Source: Gloeocapsa sp. PCC 7428
Lineage (GTDB): Bacteria > Cyanobacteriota > Cyanobacteriia > Cyanobacteriales > Chroococcidiopsidaceae
Direction: 5' to 3'
NCBI RefSeq assembly: GCF_000317555.1
Contig: NC_019745.1
Location: 2,294,001-2,358,000, forward strand
Length of the DNA: 64,000 nucleotides
Positions 18,353 to 27,731 of this stretch are shown here, piece after piece. Positions within the stretch are counted from its first letter, which is position 1, and each line of letters begins with the position of its first letter. The translations under genes were made by a program, and so were the position numbers. A model generated the notes under the pieces. It was not told the DNA's origin. It did no database searches and was given only the letters and a program-made list of their open reading frames with translations.

Positions 18353-18862
18353 ATGATTAACCCAGGCTTACAATACCCAATTTTTGGTCCCGAAATTCAG
18401 TGTCCTCACTGTCGCCAGACGATTCCGGCACTGACTTTGACTGATACGTATTTGTGTCCGCGTCACGGCGCGTTTGAAGCTGATCCCAAAACTGGCGAAC
18501 TTATTCACCTCCAATCAGGGCGTCACTGGCGACGTTGGAATAGCGAGTGGTATCGACAGCACACGCATCCTGATGGCATTCGCTTTGAAATTCACGAGGC
18601 GCTCGATCGCCTGTACACGCAAGGATATCGCGCAACTCGCGTGATCATTGCCCGTCGCTATCAAGAACTCATTAGTGGCTATTTAGAGCGAAGTACACCC
18701 TGGCGAGGACAATCAGAAGCTTCTAAACCAAGACTCTACGGTTTACCCGTAGAATTTAGCCCCGATCCTCAAGAGGAACCATGTTGGGAAGTGATCAATT
18801 TTGACTTGGAGAAAGAGCCTGGTGTCCCTGTACGCTATCCTTATTTCCGATTGTTTGAATAG
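18353..18862 (+). CDS. conserved cyanobacterial protein, TIGR02652-like
   Basis: The 169-residue protein starts MINPGLQYPIFGPEIQCPHC. It has a CPHC...CPRHG zinc-ribbon-like pair near the N-terminus, then RHWRRWNSEWYRQHTHPDGIR and a C-terminal PVRYPYFRLFE. From memory it belongs to a conserved cyanobacterial family of unknown function (TIGR02652). An in-frame TTG nine bases upstream is less likely than the ATG at 18353. It is followed 29 bases later by a VOC-fold gene in the same direction. Confidence 0.75.
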   Translation: MINPGLQYPIFGPEIQCPHCRQTIPALTLTDTYLCPRHGAFEADPKTGELIHLQSGRHWRRWNSEWYRQHTHPDGIRFEIHEALDRLYTQGYRATRVIIARRYQELISGYLERSTPWRGQSEASKPRLYGLPVEFSPDPQEEPCWEVINFDLEKEPGVPVRYPYFRLFE

Positions 18863-18891
18863 CACGCGGGTGAGACACCTGCATTACTTCC

Positions 18892-19326
18892 ATGCATCAC
18901 GCTTCAATTCGCACTGCTGATATTCATCGCGCGATCGCCTTTTACGAACTTTTAGGGTTTACCGTGTGCGATCGCTTTACCACAGGCTACACCTTAGCTT
19001 GCTGGATGGAAGGACTCAATGGCAGAATTGAACTGATTCAAATTCCTCAACCCCGCCCCGCACCGGATGCTTTCAACGACGAGCATTATGTCGGGTATTA
19101 TCACTTATCGTTTGATCTAAGTGCTGTCACTACCGATCTCCCCAGTTGGTTAACTGCGTTAGAACAGCGCTTTACTCAAGCCCAGCAGTCGCAACCCGAA
19201 CAATACCAAACTTTGAAAGTACTTCTCGAACCGACTCAACAACAAATTGGCGATCGCTGTTATGAAGTCGCTTTTATTGCCGATGCGGATGGATTACCAT
19301 TAGAATTCATTCGCGTTCTCGGCTAA
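18892..19326 (+). CDS. VOC/glyoxalase-fold protein
   Basis: The 144-residue protein starts MHHASIRTADIHRAIAFYEL. It has two beta-alpha-beta-beta-beta halves typical of the vicinal-oxygen-chelate fold: HHASI...FYELLGF in the first half, YYHLSFDL and CYEVAFIADADGLPLEFIRV in the second. Potential metal ligands (H2/H3, E40, H67 region, and the E of LEFIR) are present. The exact reaction (lyase, dioxygenase or resistance protein) cannot be told. It probably shares a transcript with the TIGR02652-like gene. Confidence 0.75.
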   Translation: MHHASIRTADIHRAIAFYELLGFTVCDRFTTGYTLACWMEGLNGRIELIQIPQPRPAPDAFNDEHYVGYYHLSFDLSAVTTDLPSWLTALEQRFTQAQQSQPEQYQTLKVLLEPTQQQIGDRCYEVAFIADADGLPLEFIRVLG

Positions 19327-19328
19327 GC

Positions 19329-19709
19329 TTACTGACGTTCGGCGCTATAAGTGTAAAAATTATTGAAAACTCCCACAGTTTCAAATTGATAAGACGGCAG
19401 TAAAGGATTCACCGATAGATTCGTCCGGTAAATACTAAATAAAATAAAATTTTGCTGCTGTGTTGCTTGGGTAATAATCAACCGCATCTGTGCTTGGCTC
19501 GAATCAACAATTTTAGAGCAATTGCGCTGCAAGAAATCACCAAAAACCTCTGGTACTTGCGGACAAACGTCACTTTTGAGATATTCTGTCAGCCGCTCTA
19601 CTGCATAAGCTTCGTAGGCTGGCAAGCTTGGGTTAGTCACAGCCATGGTGATTCCTATCCCTGCGAGGGCTGCAACTCCGACGTAGGCAATAATATGCGA
19701 ATTTTTCAT
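19329..19709 (-). CDS. DUF4359-like small membrane-anchored protein
   Basis: The 126-residue protein begins MKNSHIIAYVGVAALAGIGI with one N-terminal hydrophobic helix, then TNPSLPAYEAYAVERLTEYL and QAQMRLIITQATQQQNFILFSIY. This matches the cyanobacterial DUF4359 pattern as I recall it. A longer frame to 19853 would run through the tRNA-His gene and is rejected. It is convergent with the VOC gene, with 2 bases between stops. Confidence 0.75.
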   Translation of the reverse strand: MKNSHIIAYVGVAALAGIGITMAVTNPSLPAYEAYAVERLTEYLKSDVCPQVPEVFGDFLQRNCSKIVDSSQAQMRLIITQATQQQNFILFSIYRTNLSVNPLLPSYQFETVGVFNNFYTYSAERQ

Positions 19710-19748
19710 ATTTTTTGTTTGAGCAACCAAGCTACAAATAAAAAGTGG

Positions 19749-19754
19749 TATAAT
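19749..19754 (+). promoter_or_regulatory. -10 box of tRNA-His
   Basis: A perfect TATAAT lies 12 bases before the mature tRNA 5' end, preceded by GTGG. No good -35 hexamer is seen at the standard distance. Confidence 0.45.
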
Positions 19755-19766
19755 CAATAATGCGAT

Positions 19767-19840
19767 GGCGAGCGTAGCCAAGTGGTTAAGGCAGAGGATT
19801 GTGGTTCCTCCATTCGTGGGTTCGAGTCCCATCGTTCGCC
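19767..19840 (+). tRNA. tRNA-His (GTG anticodon)
   Basis: The cloverleaf can be drawn by hand. The acceptor GCGAGCG pairs with CGTTCGC, with an extra G at -1 paired to C73, the identity element of tRNA-His. The D arm is GCC..GGC, the anticodon stem GAGGA/TCCTC holds ATTGTGGTT with anticodon GTG, and the T arm is GTGGG-TTCGAGT-CCCAT. No CCA is encoded. Confidence 0.97.
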
Positions 19841-20419
19841 CTGTTAAATACACAAGCTAAAGCCTTTGTTTCTCAGGATATATAGCCCTAGTCAATAGAT
19901 GTTAGGACATTATAGAGGCTCGTAGTGTTTCCCTGAGGGGAGTTTAACGCTGACCCCTGCTATATTAATGTTCCTGAAAATTTATGAGCGCACTCAGACT
20001 TGACAAAAATAGTAATTGGTAATGAGCAACGGATAATAGCAGCCAGTTATTACTAACTTGAATACGCGAAAGTTTTATAGCAGTCTTGTATTTGTGAGTC
20101 AAAGAAATTAGAAAGAATTGCGATCGCTATGCTAAGTCTCAAACGCATCCAGCAACGCATAATAAAAGTTGATTGAGTCTTAAGCCTGATTAATCACCTA
20201 CAAAGTAGCTTGCAGTTTGACACGACAAATTGTAGCACTTGAAAAGATGCTTAGGACATAATAGAAAATCAATTCATAGCTTGTAAAGTTTGCGCTGATC
20301 TTACGGAAACATTAGCTGGCTTTTAACCCTGAACCGTAAGTCTGGGCTTGCGCGCCCTCTGACCTCTGACCCCTGACCTCCCAACTCACCGATAATTTAT
20401 TTTCTTGACGGAAAATCTA
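19841..20419. other. intergenic region, 579 bases
   Basis: No gene is recognised. Weak features are a CCCTGAGGGG hairpin at about 19932, a GGTAATGAGCAACGG repeat at about 20015 and a heptanucleotide tandem repeat (CTGACCTCTGACCCCTGACC) at about 20360-20388. I looked for RNase P RNA, 6S RNA and tmRNA signatures and saw none. Confidence 0.4.
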
Positions 20420-20989
20420 CTATCTTCCCATATTCCGCTTTAACTGGTCTAGCTCCTCTTGAGTTTCCCATCGTTGAAACGTTGCTTCGAGATCGTCTGC
20501 ACCCTGCGATCGCGCCCGACGATTCCAACCCTCTGTTTCCCAAAGTTGCTGCGTTTGATAGTTAGCACGGTTCGTTTGTGCTTCTGTGGCTTTACTTTGA
20601 ACTTCTTGGCGTCGTTGTTGAATTTGGCGTAGTAATTCTTTTGCTTGGGTGATGCGTTCTTTTAAGCCCTGCATATGACCCCAACGCTGATTACCTTCGC
20701 GTAACAGTGCGGCTTCGCGCTCTTGTGCTGGTTGCGCAAGATCGAGTCGATTTGCAGCTTTTGCTTTTTCTACACGAACGTGCCAACGCTGGATTTCTTG
20801 CGCAGTCGCTAGAATTTCATCCTGTGCGCGTTTCTCTTGTAATTGCAAATCCGCAATTAACTTTAAAGTATCTTCTTCTTGTTCGCGTAATTGTTCTAAA
20901 AGCGCTTCAAACTCCAAATGCGGATTGTTACGCAAAAATTCTTCTAAGCGGTTTTCTAAAAAGCGGTTGAAATCGTCAAATAAGCCCAC
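20420..20989 (-). CDS. coiled-coil protein, TIGR04376-like
   Basis: The 189-residue protein starts MGLFDDFNRFLENRLEEFLR. It is almost entirely charged helix with Glu/Gln/Arg-rich heptads (about 25-150), predicting a long coiled coil; there is no signal peptide or membrane helix. It matches a conserved cyanobacterial family of unknown function (TIGR04376 by memory). It lies 130 bases downstream of mnmG, in the same direction. Confidence 0.7.
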   Translation of the reverse strand: MGLFDDFNRFLENRLEEFLRNNPHLEFEALLEQLREQEEDTLKLIADLQLQEKRAQDEILATAQEIQRWHVRVEKAKAANRLDLAQPAQEREAALLREGNQRWGHMQGLKERITQAKELLRQIQQRRQEVQSKATEAQTNRANYQTQQLWETEGWNRRARSQGADDLEATFQRWETQEELDQLKRNMGR

Positions 20990-21002
20990 TATAAGAACTC
21001 CA

Positions 21003-21043
21003 TTGATGAGGGGTCAGGGGTCAGGGGTCAGAGGTCGGGGGAG
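21003..21043. repeat. heptanucleotide tandem repeat (STRR)
   Basis: The block contains about four units of a GGGGTCA/GAGGTCA heptamer (GGGGTCAGGGGTCAGAGGTC). Related blocks occur near 20360, 23115 and 25800. This is the short tandemly repeated repetitive sequence type known from cyanobacteria. Confidence 0.8.
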
Positions 21044-21121
21044 AATTACATATAACTTCTTCACTCATTACTAGCTACTATATACACTCGCTCCTTGCTC
21101 CTCGTTCCTTACCCTTCTTCC

Positions 21122-23050
21122 CTACGATACTAAAACTGAAGGTTGGGCGATCGCTCGACCACGAGAACGTACCTCTAGATAGACAAGCAACGCATTCACA
21201 TCCGCAGGGTTGACGCCACCAATGCGCGCTGCTTGACCAATTGTCAGCGGTTTAACTTTGGCAAGTTTCTCGCGTGCTTCTTTTGATAGCGTTTCGATCG
21301 CAGCATAATCTAGATCGGGTGGTAATGCGCGGTGTGCTTGTCGCGAGATTTGGTCAATCTGGTTTTGCTGGCGTTGCAGATAACCGGAATACTTAATCTC
21401 AATTTCAGCACCTTCTTTTTCCACAACATCAAGATCCGAGTTACCCAAACCATGATGTTCTAGATCTTTGTAATGAAAGCCAGGACGCCGCAGTAAGTCA
21501 GCAAGCGTAATCGAGCCTTTAATTGCTTGCTGTGTAGAGTTGGCGATCGCTTGTCCTACAGGTTCGTGTTCTTTCACGCGTGTGGTGTAGAGTCGTTCTT
21601 TTTCCGCTGCAATGTTTGCTTGTTTGCGGGTAAACAGTTCCCACCTGCGGTCATCAATCAACCCAATCGCGCGCCCCAATGGTGTTAACCGCTGATCGGC
21701 ATTATCGGAGCGCAGTAACAACCGATACTCAGAACGGCTAGTCAGCATTCGATAAGGTTCGCGGAGGTCTTTGGTACACAAATCGTCTACTAACGTCCCG
21801 ATATAACTTTGTTCGCGGGGAAAGACAATCATTTCTTGATGCCGTACATAACGCGCCGCATTGATCCCAGCGACAATTCCCTGCGCGGCGGCTTCTTCAT
21901 AACCTGTTGTACCGTTAATTTGTCCAGCACAGAATAAACCCGCGATTTTCTTTGTCATCAACGTTGGGTAACATTGCGTTGCGGGTAGATAGTCGTATTC
22001 CACCGCATACGCTGGACGCAGCATTACGCAGTTTTCCAGCCCTGGGAGCGTGCGGAGCATTTGGAGTTGCAGCGCTTCGGGTAAACCTGTGGAAAATCCT
22101 TGAATATAAAGTTCAGGAATATCGCGCCCTTCGGGTTCAATAAATATCTGATGGCTTTCTTTATCAGCAAAGCGGACAATTTTATCTTCAATACTGGGAC
22201 AGTAGCGCGGTCCTTTAGCATCGATCCAGCCGCCGTAGACTGGAGATAAATGAAGATTATCGCGAATCAACTGATGTGTTGCAGCGGTCGTGCGCGTTAG
22301 ATAACAAGGCATTTGCTCGCGTTCTACCCACACATTCGGGTCAAAGCTGAACCAACGTACCTCCAAGTCGCCTGGTTGGGGTTCTAATTGGGTGTAATCA
22401 AGCGATCGCTTGTCAACTCGTGCTGGCGTTCCTGTTTTTAATCGTCCAGTTTCAAACCCTAGCTGATTGAGTGTTTCTGTCAATCCTTCGGCGGCAAATT
22501 CTCCCGCGCGTCCGGCGGGCATTGATTTATTACCAACCCAAATGCGACCACCGAGAAATGTCCCCGTCGTTAAAATCACTGTAGGAGATTTGAATCCGAC
22601 ACCGAAGTAAGTTTCGACACCAATAACTTCATCGTTTGCGCCCAATACCAAATCTGTGACCATCGCTTCGCGAATTGTCAAGTTTTCTTGGTTCTCGACA
22701 ATTCCTTTCATAACGGCTGCGTATTCCCGCTTATCCGTTTGCGCGCGTAATGCCCACACCGCAGGACCTCTCGACGAGTTAAGTATCCGCTTTTGCAGGT
22801 AGGTACGGTCTGCCATTTTGCCGATTTCCCCACCCAAGGCATCAACTTCGTGCGTCAACTGCGATTTTGCTGGACCTCCGACCGCAGGATTACACGGTTG
22901 CCAAGCAATTTTATCCAAGTTGAGCGTCAGGAGTAGCGTCCGACAGCCCAAGCGTGCGGTAGCAAGAGCAGCTTCACAACCAGCATGACCTGCTCCGACA
23001 ACGATGACATCAAACGCGTCGATAAATTCTACATTGGTGGGCGATCGCAT
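21122..23050 (-). CDS. mnmG: tRNA uridine-5-carboxymethylaminomethyl modification enzyme
   Basis: MnmG with MnmE modifies the wobble uridine U34 of several tRNAs using FAD, NADH and a folate C1 donor. The 642-residue protein shows the FAD-binding motif [20 protein letters not shown] (about 15-34), the signature [10 protein letters not shown] (about 54-63), [26 protein letters not shown] (second family signature) and a helical C-terminus ending [12 protein letters not shown]. Length is normal. No mnmE gene is nearby. Confidence 0.97.
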   Translation of the reverse strand: MRSPTNVEFIDAFDVIVVGAGHAGCEAALATARLGCRTLLLTLNLDKIAWQPCNPAVGGPAKSQLTHEVDALGGEIGKMADRTYLQKRILNSSRGPAVWALRAQTDKREYAAVMKGIVENQENLTIREAMVTDLVLGANDEVIGVETYFGVGFKSPTVILTTGTFLGGRIWVGNKSMPAGRAGEFAAEGLTETLNQLGFETGRLKTGTPARVDKRSLDYTQLEPQPGDLEVRWFSFDPNVWVEREQMPCYLTRTTAATHQLIRDNLHLSPVYGGWIDAKGPRYCPSIEDKIVRFADKESHQIFIEPEGRDIPELYIQGFSTGLPEALQLQMLRTLPGLENCVMLRPAYAVEYDYLPATQCYPTLMTKKIAGLFCAGQINGTTGYEEAAAQGIVAGINAARYVRHQEMIVFPREQSYIGTLVDDLCTKDLREPYRMLTSRSEYRLLLRSDNADQRLTPLGRAIGLIDDRRWELFTRKQANIAAEKERLYTTRVKEHEPVGQAIANSTQQAIKGSITLADLLRRPGFHYKDLEHHGLGNSDLDVVEKEGAEIEIKYSGYLQRQQNQIDQISRQAHRALPPDLDYAAIETLSKEAREKLAKVKPLTIGQAARIGGVNPADVNALLVYLEVRSRGRAIAQPSVLVS

Positions 23051-23113
23051 AAGCTATGGCTTCAAGCAGCAGCAACGACTCAGTATTTTAATTCTAATTG
23101 TTATACCAAAGAA

Positions 23114-23140
23114 GGGGTCGGAGGTCAGAGGTCAGAGGTC
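23114..23140. repeat. heptanucleotide tandem repeat (STRR)
   Basis: The block GGGTCGGAGGTCAGAGGTC continues with GGTCGGGG. It contains heptamers of the GAGGTCA family, as seen also near 20360, 21003 and 25800. Confidence 0.7.
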
Positions 23141-23312
23141 GGGGGTTTAGCAAGATGAATACAAGTTGTTGCGATGATTCTCATTTTGCAACAATTACAG
23201 ATTACAGAAGCTCGTGATACTATTTCACAAAAAGCATGATTGAAAGGACGACTCTCTAATTCTTTTTCTGTGCCCTTGCTCTTTATTCGGATCAGCCTTA
23301 CGGAAATACGGT

Positions 23313-23648
23313 ATGAAATACTTCTTTCTCACTGATGGCTGGATGGTGTGCCGAGTCTGGGCATCGGATGGGTTGTGGAACGAAACTGCGTGGCGACGTC
23401 AACCAGATATTAACCGCTTAAATATTTGTCTTGTAGAAGCTAACGAAAAGTTGTGGTTGTACGCTGTAGAAGACATCGTGTTGACCGTAGAGGTCAAACC
23501 AATCGTCAGTCTTCAAAATAACTCCACAGCCCAAGGAATCGGTCAAGTTGTCCTCAAACGCTTAATAAGTGCCGAACAAGTGATTGAGCGCTTAGGTGCA
23601 GCCGAAGCGATGTGTCAATTGACAAATATTCAATCAGTTGTGCAATAA
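23313..23648 (+). CDS. conserved hypothetical protein
   Basis: The 111-residue protein begins MKYFFLTDGWMVCRVWASDG and contains WNETAWRRQPDI and LWLYAVEDIVLTVEVKP. It is soluble, mixed alpha/beta, with no motif I can name. The DGW...RVW start is familiar from unnamed cyanobacterial proteins. It stands alone about 200 bases before psbB and is read the same way, but psbB normally has its own promoter. Confidence 0.65.
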   Translation: MKYFFLTDGWMVCRVWASDGLWNETAWRRQPDINRLNICLVEANEKLWLYAVEDIVLTVEVKPIVSLQNNSTAQGIGQVVLKRLISAEQVIERLGAAEAMCQLTNIQSVVQ

Positions 23649-23851
23649 CCCGACGGGATCGCTCTTGCAATCGGCACAGGACATAGTTACACTTTTTTAA
23701 TAATTCTCATTTTTGTTTGTCCTTCCATTGCTTAGCCGTGAAGACAATTTGTTACTCCAACACAGTTGTGTTTCTTGGCAAGCACCTGGTAATAACAAAA
23801 AGTTGAAAAATTGCGTTGTAGACATAATTCACCCTTGGAGGATCGTAGTCA

Positions 23852-25408
23852 ATGGGACTACCCTGGTACCGAGTACATACAGTCGTCTTGAATGATCCAG
23901 GGCGACTGATTTCTGTACACCTAATGCATACTGCGCTTGTTGCAGGTTGGGCTGGTTCTATGGCCCTGTATGAATTAGCAATTTTTGACTCCAGCGATCC
24001 GGTTCTCAACCCCATGTGGCGGCAAGGAATGTACGTACTGCCCTTCATGGCGCGCTTAGGCGTTACTGGTTCCTGGGGGGGCTGGAACGTTACAGGAAGT
24101 GCTGTAACTGACCCAGGTATTTGGTCATTTGAAGGCGTTGCTGCTGCTCATATTGTCCTTTCTGGGCTGTTATTCTTAGCTGCTGTTTGGCACTGGGTTT
24201 ATTGGGATTTAGAACTTTTCAGAGATCCCCGTACTGGCGAACCCGCGCTTGATTTGCCAAAAATGTTTGGCATCCACTTGTTTTTATCTGGTCTATTGTG
24301 CTTCGGTTTTGGTGCGTTCCACCTTACCGGATTATTTGGTCCAGGAATGTGGGTGTCTGACCCTTACGGTTTAACAGGTAGCGTTCAACCTGTCGCACCA
24401 GAGTGGGGACCTGCTGGATTTAACCCCTTTAACCCTGGAGGCGTTGTCGCCCACCATATCGCGGCGGGTGTTGTTGGTATTATTGCTGGTTTATTCCACC
24501 TTTCCGTGCGACCACCCGAACGGCTGTACAAAGCTCTACGGATGGGTAACATTGAAACGGTACTTTCTAGCAGTATTGCGGCAGTCTTTTTTGCTGCGTT
24601 TGTTGTTGCTGGCACCATGTGGTACGGCAGCGCGACCACGCCAATCGAATTGTTTGGTCCTACCCGTTATCAATGGGATGATGGTTATTTCAAACAAGAA
24701 ATTCAGCGCCGCGTCCAAGCAAGTGTAGCCGAAGGAGCGTCTTTATCTGAAGCTTGGTCGGAAATTCCTGAAAAGCTTGCATTCTACGACTACATCGGTA
24801 ACAACCCTGCTAAAGGTGGTTTGTTCCGTGTAGGTCCAATGAATAAAACTAACGGCGTTGCTTTGGCTTGGTTGGGTCATCCGGTGTTTCAAGATGCTGA
24901 AGGACGCGAATTGTTTGTGCGTCGGATGCCTGCGTTCTTTGAAACATTTCCAGTAATCTTGACCGATGCCGATGGTGTTGTCCGCGCGGATATTCCTTTC
25001 CGTCGGGCAGAATCTAAGTACAGCTTTGAGCAAGCAGGTGTCACTGTTAGCTTCTACGGCGGTGAGTTAGGCGGACAAACCTTCACCGATCCAACTGATG
25101 TGAAGAAGTATGCACGTCAAGCTCAATTAGGCGAACCCTTCTTATTTGATGGCGACCAAAGCACGCGATTTGGCGATTTGGCGATCGCGAAGCCGGACGG
25201 TGTATTCCGTACCTCTCCTCGCGGTTGGTTTACTTTCGCACACGCTACGTTTGCGTTGTTATTCTTCTTTGGTCATCTCTGGCATGGTTCTCGGACAATC
25301 TTCCGCGACGTATTTGCTGGAATTGAAGCCGATCTAGAAGAACAAGTCGAGTTTGGTCTGTTCCAGAAATTGGGCGACAAGACAACCAGAAAGAAAGAAG
25401 CCGTTTAG
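23852..25408 (+). CDS. psbB: photosystem II CP47 chlorophyll apoprotein
   Basis: CP47 is the inner antenna of photosystem II, with six membrane helices, about sixteen chlorophylls and a large lumenal loop. The 518-residue sequence starts [20 protein letters not shown] and contains [28 protein letters not shown], the lumenal region [20 protein letters not shown] and [20 protein letters not shown]. Conserved histidines in the helices (for example HTVV, HLMH, HHI, HAT, HLWH) are in place. The ribosome site TTGGAGG lies about 9 bases before the ATG. psbT follows in the usual cyanobacterial order. Confidence 0.99.
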   Translation: MGLPWYRVHTVVLNDPGRLISVHLMHTALVAGWAGSMALYELAIFDSSDPVLNPMWRQGMYVLPFMARLGVTGSWGGWNVTGSAVTDPGIWSFEGVAAAHIVLSGLLFLAAVWHWVYWDLELFRDPRTGEPALDLPKMFGIHLFLSGLLCFGFGAFHLTGLFGPGMWVSDPYGLTGSVQPVAPEWGPAGFNPFNPGGVVAHHIAAGVVGIIAGLFHLSVRPPERLYKALRMGNIETVLSSSIAAVFFAAFVVAGTMWYGSATTPIELFGPTRYQWDDGYFKQEIQRRVQASVAEGASLSEAWSEIPEKLAFYDYIGNNPAKGGLFRVGPMNKTNGVALAWLGHPVFQDAEGRELFVRRMPAFFETFPVILTDADGVVRADIPFRRAESKYSFEQAGVTVSFYGGELGGQTFTDPTDVKKYARQAQLGEPFLFDGDQSTRFGDLAIAKPDGVFRTSPRGWFTFAHATFALLFFFGHLWHGSRTIFRDVFAGIEADLEEQVEFGLFQKLGDKTTRKKEAV

Positions 25409-25426
25409 TGCTTTTTGATAATTTGT

Positions 25427-25490
25427 AAAGAACGGTAACAAATTGCTGCGGCAACTATAGCCTTAGTAGTTTTTTAAACCGTTCTTTTCT
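25427..25490 (+). terminator. long-loop hairpin with T-rich tail between psbB and psbT
   Basis: AAGAACGG (25428-25435) can pair with CCGTTCTT (25479-25486), followed by TTCTTTTG. The loop is 43 bases long. It may stabilise the psbB 3' end or partly terminate before psbT; the long loop makes this uncertain. Confidence 0.4.
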
Positions 25491-25543
25491 TTTGCTTGGT
25501 AAACTATCAATATTAGCTCAGCTTGTAATTAGAACATTGTCTT

Positions 25544-25642
25544 ATGGAAAGCGTTGCTTACATCTTAATTCTTGCTTTGGCAATCGGAACTCTATTCTTT
25601 GCGATCGCCTTTCGCGAACCTCCCCGTATCCAAAAGAAATAG
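25544..25642 (+). CDS. psbT: photosystem II protein T
   Basis: The 32-residue product begins [20 protein letters not shown] and ends [12 protein letters not shown]. It is one membrane helix with the conserved REPPR stromal tail of PsbT, which sits at the photosystem II dimer interface. It lies 135 bases after psbB, the normal cyanobacterial arrangement. It is too short for usual gene-length cut-offs. Confidence 0.97.
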   Translation: MESVAYILILALAIGTLFFAIAFREPPRIQKK

Positions 25643-25682
25643 CAATTCAAGCTAGTTTTAGCAAGAAATGCGATTAGACAAC

Positions 25683-25709
25683 CGCTGCTACCGATTGTGG
25701 TAGTGGCGG
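25683..25709 (+). terminator. possible terminator after psbT
   Basis: CCGCTGCTACC and GGTAGTGGCGG form an imperfect stem (CCGC/GCGG and CTACC/GGTAG, with a 2x2 internal loop). A TTTGCATTTTT tail begins about 8 bases later. Confidence 0.4.
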
Positions 25710-25799
25710 ATTGTTTGCATTTTTACCTGCTTTAAGGTAAATAGAGTTTTATAGCAAGGTTAATAGAGTTAGAACATTATGTTGAGGCTAACTTTTAGT

Positions 25800-25832
25800 T
25801 CTGACCTCTAACCTTCGACCTCTGACCTCTGC
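25800..25832. repeat. heptanucleotide tandem repeat (STRR)
   Basis: TCTGACCTCTAACC-TTCGACCTCTGACCTCTG consists of repeated TGACCTC-type heptamers just before nrdR. It is the reverse complement of the GAGGTCA units seen elsewhere in the window. Confidence 0.7.
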
Positions 25833-25866
25833 TGTTGAAAGTAAATCCTTTAAAGATGCGTTTTTT

Positions 25867-26382
25867 ATGCGCTGTCCTTTCTGCCAACATCCTAATCATC
25901 GGGTGTTGGAATCACGAGTAACAGAAGCAGGACAAAGTATCCGCAGGCGACGTGATTGCCTCAATTGTCAACGTCGCTTTACGACCTATGAGCGTATTGA
26001 GTTTTTACCCATTACCGTTTTAAAACAAAACGGCGATCGCGAGTGTTTTGACCGCTCAAAACTACTTCGAGGCATTGTCCAAGCTTGTCATAAAACAGGT
26101 ATTTCTACAGTACGGCTCGAAGCATTAGTAGACGAAATTGAATCGGAACTTCAACAACGCACCTCGCGCGAAGTCACAAGTTTGGAAATTGGCGAATTAG
26201 TTTTGCACCACCTCAAATCACTTAGCGAGGTAGCTTATGTACGTTTTGCTTCTGTATACCGCCAATTTCAAAGCATCCGTGATTTTGTAGATACTTTAGA
26301 AGATCTGGCACAGCGCAGCAGCCCCGCAGCAACCGACATCGCCGCCGAAACCATTAATGATTATGAATTTACTCATTCATGA
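25867..26382 (+). CDS. nrdR: transcriptional repressor NrdR
   Basis: NrdR represses ribonucleotide reductase genes according to the ATP/dATP state. The 171-residue protein has the N-terminal zinc ribbon [20 protein letters not shown] with the second pair [15 protein letters not shown], and the ATP-cone domain (about 49-139: [51 protein letters not shown]). The C-terminus extends about 20 residues past the ATP cone. No ribonucleotide reductase gene is in the window. Confidence 0.97.
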   Translation: MRCPFCQHPNHRVLESRVTEAGQSIRRRRDCLNCQRRFTTYERIEFLPITVLKQNGDRECFDRSKLLRGIVQACHKTGISTVRLEALVDEIESELQQRTSREVTSLEIGELVLHHLKSLSEVAYVRFASVYRQFQSIRDFVDTLEDLAQRSSPAATDIAAETINDYEFTHS

Positions 26383-26396
26383 TAATCAGGTATAAT
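26368..26396 (+). promoter_or_regulatory. sigma70-type promoter of rpsA
   Basis: TTTACT (26368-26373) and a perfect TATAAT (26391-26396) are exactly 17 bases apart. The -35 lies in the end of nrdR. This leaves a 5' leader of about 145 bases before the rpsA ATG. Confidence 0.6.
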
Positions 26397-26547
26397 GGAG
26401 GGTCTGAATACTTGTGCGTATAGATTTGGCTTTCCTACGCTAGGATTAATTAAAGATGTAGGTGTAAAGCGCTGTTAAGAAGTAGCGAACATATACATCG
26501 ATAGGAGGCAAAAACTTACGGAGACTAAATACCAGGAACACATTAGC

Positions 26548-27540
26548 ATGGTCAATCAGAAACAAACTGTCGCAGAAATTGGTTTTACTCACGAAGATTT
26601 CGCTGCTCTACTCGATAAATACGATTATCACTTTAGTCCTGGAGATACGGTAGCTGGGACAGTATTCAGTATCGAGCCTAGAGGCGCTCTGATTGACATT
26701 GGTGCGAAAACAGCGGCGTACATCCCCATTCAGGAGATGTCCATTAACCGCGTGGATTCCCCAGAAGAAGTTTTACAATCGAACGAAACACGGGAATTCT
26801 TCATTCTTACCGATGAAAATGAAGATGGTCAGCTAACGCTGTCGATTCGCCGAATCGAGTATATGCGGGCGTGGGAACGAGTACGCCAATTGCAAACCGA
26901 AGATGCTACGGTGCGCTCTAATGTCTTTGCGACCAATCGTGGTGGCGCATTAGTCCGCATTGAAGGTCTGCGGGGCTTCATTCCAGGATCGCATATCAGT
27001 ACTCGTAAACCCAAGGAAGACTTAGTCGGCGAAGAACTACCGCTAAAATTTTTAGAAGTAGATGAAGACCGCAACCGCTTGGTTCTCTCGCACCGCCGAG
27101 CCTTAGTTGAGCGCAAGATGAACCGTCTAGAAGTCGGTGAGGTTGTGATTGGTACTGTACGCGGAATTAAGCCTTACGGTGCCTTTATTGATATTGGTGG
27201 CGTCAGCGGTTTGCTGCACATCTCCGAAATCTCACACGACCACATCGACACACCGCACAGCGTATTTAACGTCAATGACGAAGTGAAAGTGATGATCATT
27301 GATTTAGACGCGGAACGCGGTCGGATCTCGTTGTCTACGAAGCAGCTAGAACCCGAACCAGGCGATATGATTAAAAATCGCGACCTGGTGTACGATAAAG
27401 CCGAAGAAATGGCTGCTAAGTATCGAGAGCAGATGCTTGCTAAACAGCAAGGAATCACTCTAGAAGAAACGGAAGCAGTCGAGGAAGAAATTCCTGCTGC
27501 TACTGAAGAAGAAATTCCTACTGCTATTGACGAGGAGTAA
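26548..27540 (+). CDS. rpsA: 30S ribosomal protein S1 (short cyanobacterial form)
   Basis: The 330-residue protein has three S1 RNA-binding domains. These are GDTVAGTVFSIEPRGALIDI (about 33-52), then about 115-180 with TNRGGALVRIEGLRGFIPGS, and GEVVIGTVRGIKPYGAFIDI with GLLHISEISHDH (about 195-270). An acidic tail follows (VEEEIPAATEEEIPTAIDEE). Cyanobacterial and plastid S1 have three such domains rather than the six of E. coli. It has its own promoter and a terminator. Confidence 0.96.
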   Translation: MVNQKQTVAEIGFTHEDFAALLDKYDYHFSPGDTVAGTVFSIEPRGALIDIGAKTAAYIPIQEMSINRVDSPEEVLQSNETREFFILTDENEDGQLTLSIRRIEYMRAWERVRQLQTEDATVRSNVFATNRGGALVRIEGLRGFIPGSHISTRKPKEDLVGEELPLKFLEVDEDRNRLVLSHRRALVERKMNRLEVGEVVIGTVRGIKPYGAFIDIGGVSGLLHISEISHDHIDTPHSVFNVNDEVKVMIIDLDAERGRISLSTKQLEPEPGDMIKNRDLVYDKAEEMAAKYREQMLAKQQGITLEETEAVEEEIPAATEEEIPTAIDEE

Positions 27541-27582
27541 GTCTATTTCTGCGGAGAAAGTAGCACAATTCATGTTTATAAC

Positions 27583-27607
27583 AAGAGGGTTTATCCCTCT
27601 TTTTTTA
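27583..27607 (+). terminator. rho-independent terminator of rpsA
   Basis: AAGAGGG-TTTAT-CCCTCTT gives a 7-bp stem and a 5-nt loop, followed directly by a run of T. It lies 43 bases after the rpsA stop. Confidence 0.9.
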
Positions 27608-27731
27608 TTTCTCAAGTCGGTGGGTTAGACACAATCAAATGTGCAGGCACACTTCGTGCAATGAGCCGCAAATTGCGTTTTAGACGAGTTTTAATCAGAA
27701 TAACAGCAGCATTATCAGCGAGGTATCTTAT

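Noticed and set aside
19710-19853. Longer reading of the DUF4359 gene through the tRNA-His gene
   Set aside because: It would translate the antisense of a complete tRNA; MKNSHII at 19709 starts the normal protein.
19841-20419. RNase P RNA, 6S RNA or tmRNA in the long gap
   Set aside because: None of the conserved cores of these RNAs could be recognised.
23852-25408. Frameshift or fusion in psbB because it is 518 residues long
   Set aside because: Start, motifs and end are continuous; the extra length is a slightly longer C-terminal tail within the family range.
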